Shown: one piece after another, positions 63,705-64,000 of the stretch | Layout of the letters: every line of letters starts with the position of its first letter | How positions within the stretch are numbered: position 1 is the stretch's first letter | Source of the DNA: Acinetobacter junii CIP 64.5 | GTDB lineage: Bacteria > Pseudomonadota > Gammaproteobacteria > Pseudomonadales > Moraxellaceae | Length of the DNA: 64,000 nt | Direction: 5' to 3' | NCBI RefSeq assembly: GCF_000368765.1 | Contig: NZ_KB849653.1 | Span: 103,607 to 167,606 of the forward strand | Notes under the pieces: model-generated | Seen by the model: the letters and a program-made list of their open reading frames with translations, nothing else | What the model was told of the DNA's origin: nothing | Databases searched by the model: none | Made by a program: the position numbers and the translations under genes

Positions 63705-64000
63705 TTAGTGTTCCTCCATCGGTTTTAGTTGACTGGCATTTGGAATTGTCGGTGCTTCAAGAGTTTGCTCTGCAATCTGACGTTGTTTGTATTCCGAAAT
63801 GTGCTCACCTTGCAATGTTGGTTTAGAAATCACATTTGGAATCAACAGGGCATTATGATCTTCTACTTCACCACCATATTTCGTTTCTGGCAAATAGCTA
63901 GGATCATAAGGTTGTACGCTAATAGGGCGACCTTGATCATCAAGTTTTAATATTGCTTCATTATAAAGTGCATGATTCTGAATTTGCTGAGCGGTCGCAG
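63705..64000 (-). CDS. mrpD: Mrp-type antiporter subunit D, C-terminal tail (cut by window edge)
   Basis: The minus-strand frame is open from the window edge to a TAA at 63705-63707 and encodes 97 residues of hydrophilic tail (SVQPYDPSYLPETKYGG and so on). There is no membrane helix in this part, so the subunit itself is not recognisable from it. Assignment to mrpD rests on the conserved order D-E-F-G and on the one-base gap to mrpE. Only the C-terminus lies in the window. Confidence 0.7.
   Translation of the reverse strand, partial: ATAQQIQNHALYNEAILKLDDQGRPISVQPYDPSYLPETKYGGEVEDHNALLIPNVISKPTLQGEHISEYKQRQIAEQTLEAPTIPNASQLKPMEEH

Overview
The window is a stretch of core chromosome from a low-GC gammaproteobacterium, almost certainly Acinetobacter. 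The evidence is the gene order tuf - tRNA-Trp - secE - nusG - rplKAJL - rpoBC, the RpoB numbering (rifampicin-pocket residues D525, H535 and S540, as in Acinetobacter), the AT-rich intergenic DNA, and the secG - tRNA-Leu - tRNA-fMet - rimP - nusA - infB - rbfA block. I see no insertion sequence, prophage, integron, CRISPR array or rRNA operon.

Layout. 1-12.6 kb: the end of tuf, tRNA-Trp, then the transcription/translation cluster, with a likely L1 operator before rplK, an L10-type leader before rplJ, a four-hairpin rplL-rpoB spacer and a GC-skewed hairpin element between rpoB and rpoC. 12.6-19.7 kb: a glycine-zipper lipoprotein, a DUF4442 hotdog protein, an epoxide-hydrolase-like enzyme, a Na+/H+ antiporter-family carrier, an OmpW-type porin, an LprI-like protein and htpG with a sigma-32-like promoter. 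19.8-28.9 kb: less characterised genes, namely a barrel-like outer-membrane protein, a two-gene operon of unknown function whose larger product ends in a possible ParB/Srx-like fold, a FrnE-type DsbA protein, a coiled-coil membrane protein beside an ABC exporter, two small envelope proteins and a bacterial PH-domain protein. 29-32.4 kb: the fatty-acid beta-oxidation operon fadBA. 33-40.2 kb: a globin-coupled diguanylate cyclase, an LpxO-like lipid A hydroxylase, a PH-like membrane protein, a lipoprotein, uvrC, a double-hotdog thioesterase and pgsA. 40.4-45 kb: an IclR-type regulator divergent from an aaeBXA-like efflux operon. 45-51 kb: ruvX, algH, recN, a decayed repeat field, ppnP, duplicated terminators, rlmB and an EamA permease. 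50.7-55.2 kb: type IV pilus operon pilBCD-coaE. 55.5-62.5 kb: tpiA, secG, three tRNA genes and rimP-nusA-infB-rbfA. 62.5-64 kb: the end of an Mrp antiporter operon (D to G).

Most genes are housekeeping and ordinary. I do not find a clear new multi-gene system. The leads most worth a second look are the unknown operon at 21.1-22.7 kb with a perfect CRP-type palindrome upstream, the 48.17-48.98 kb repeat and duplicated-terminator region, a possible attenuator before the globin-coupled cyclase, and the IclR-linked efflux operon with a palindromic operator. Start codons were moved inward from the longest reading frame wherever a ribosome-binding site or family length supported it.
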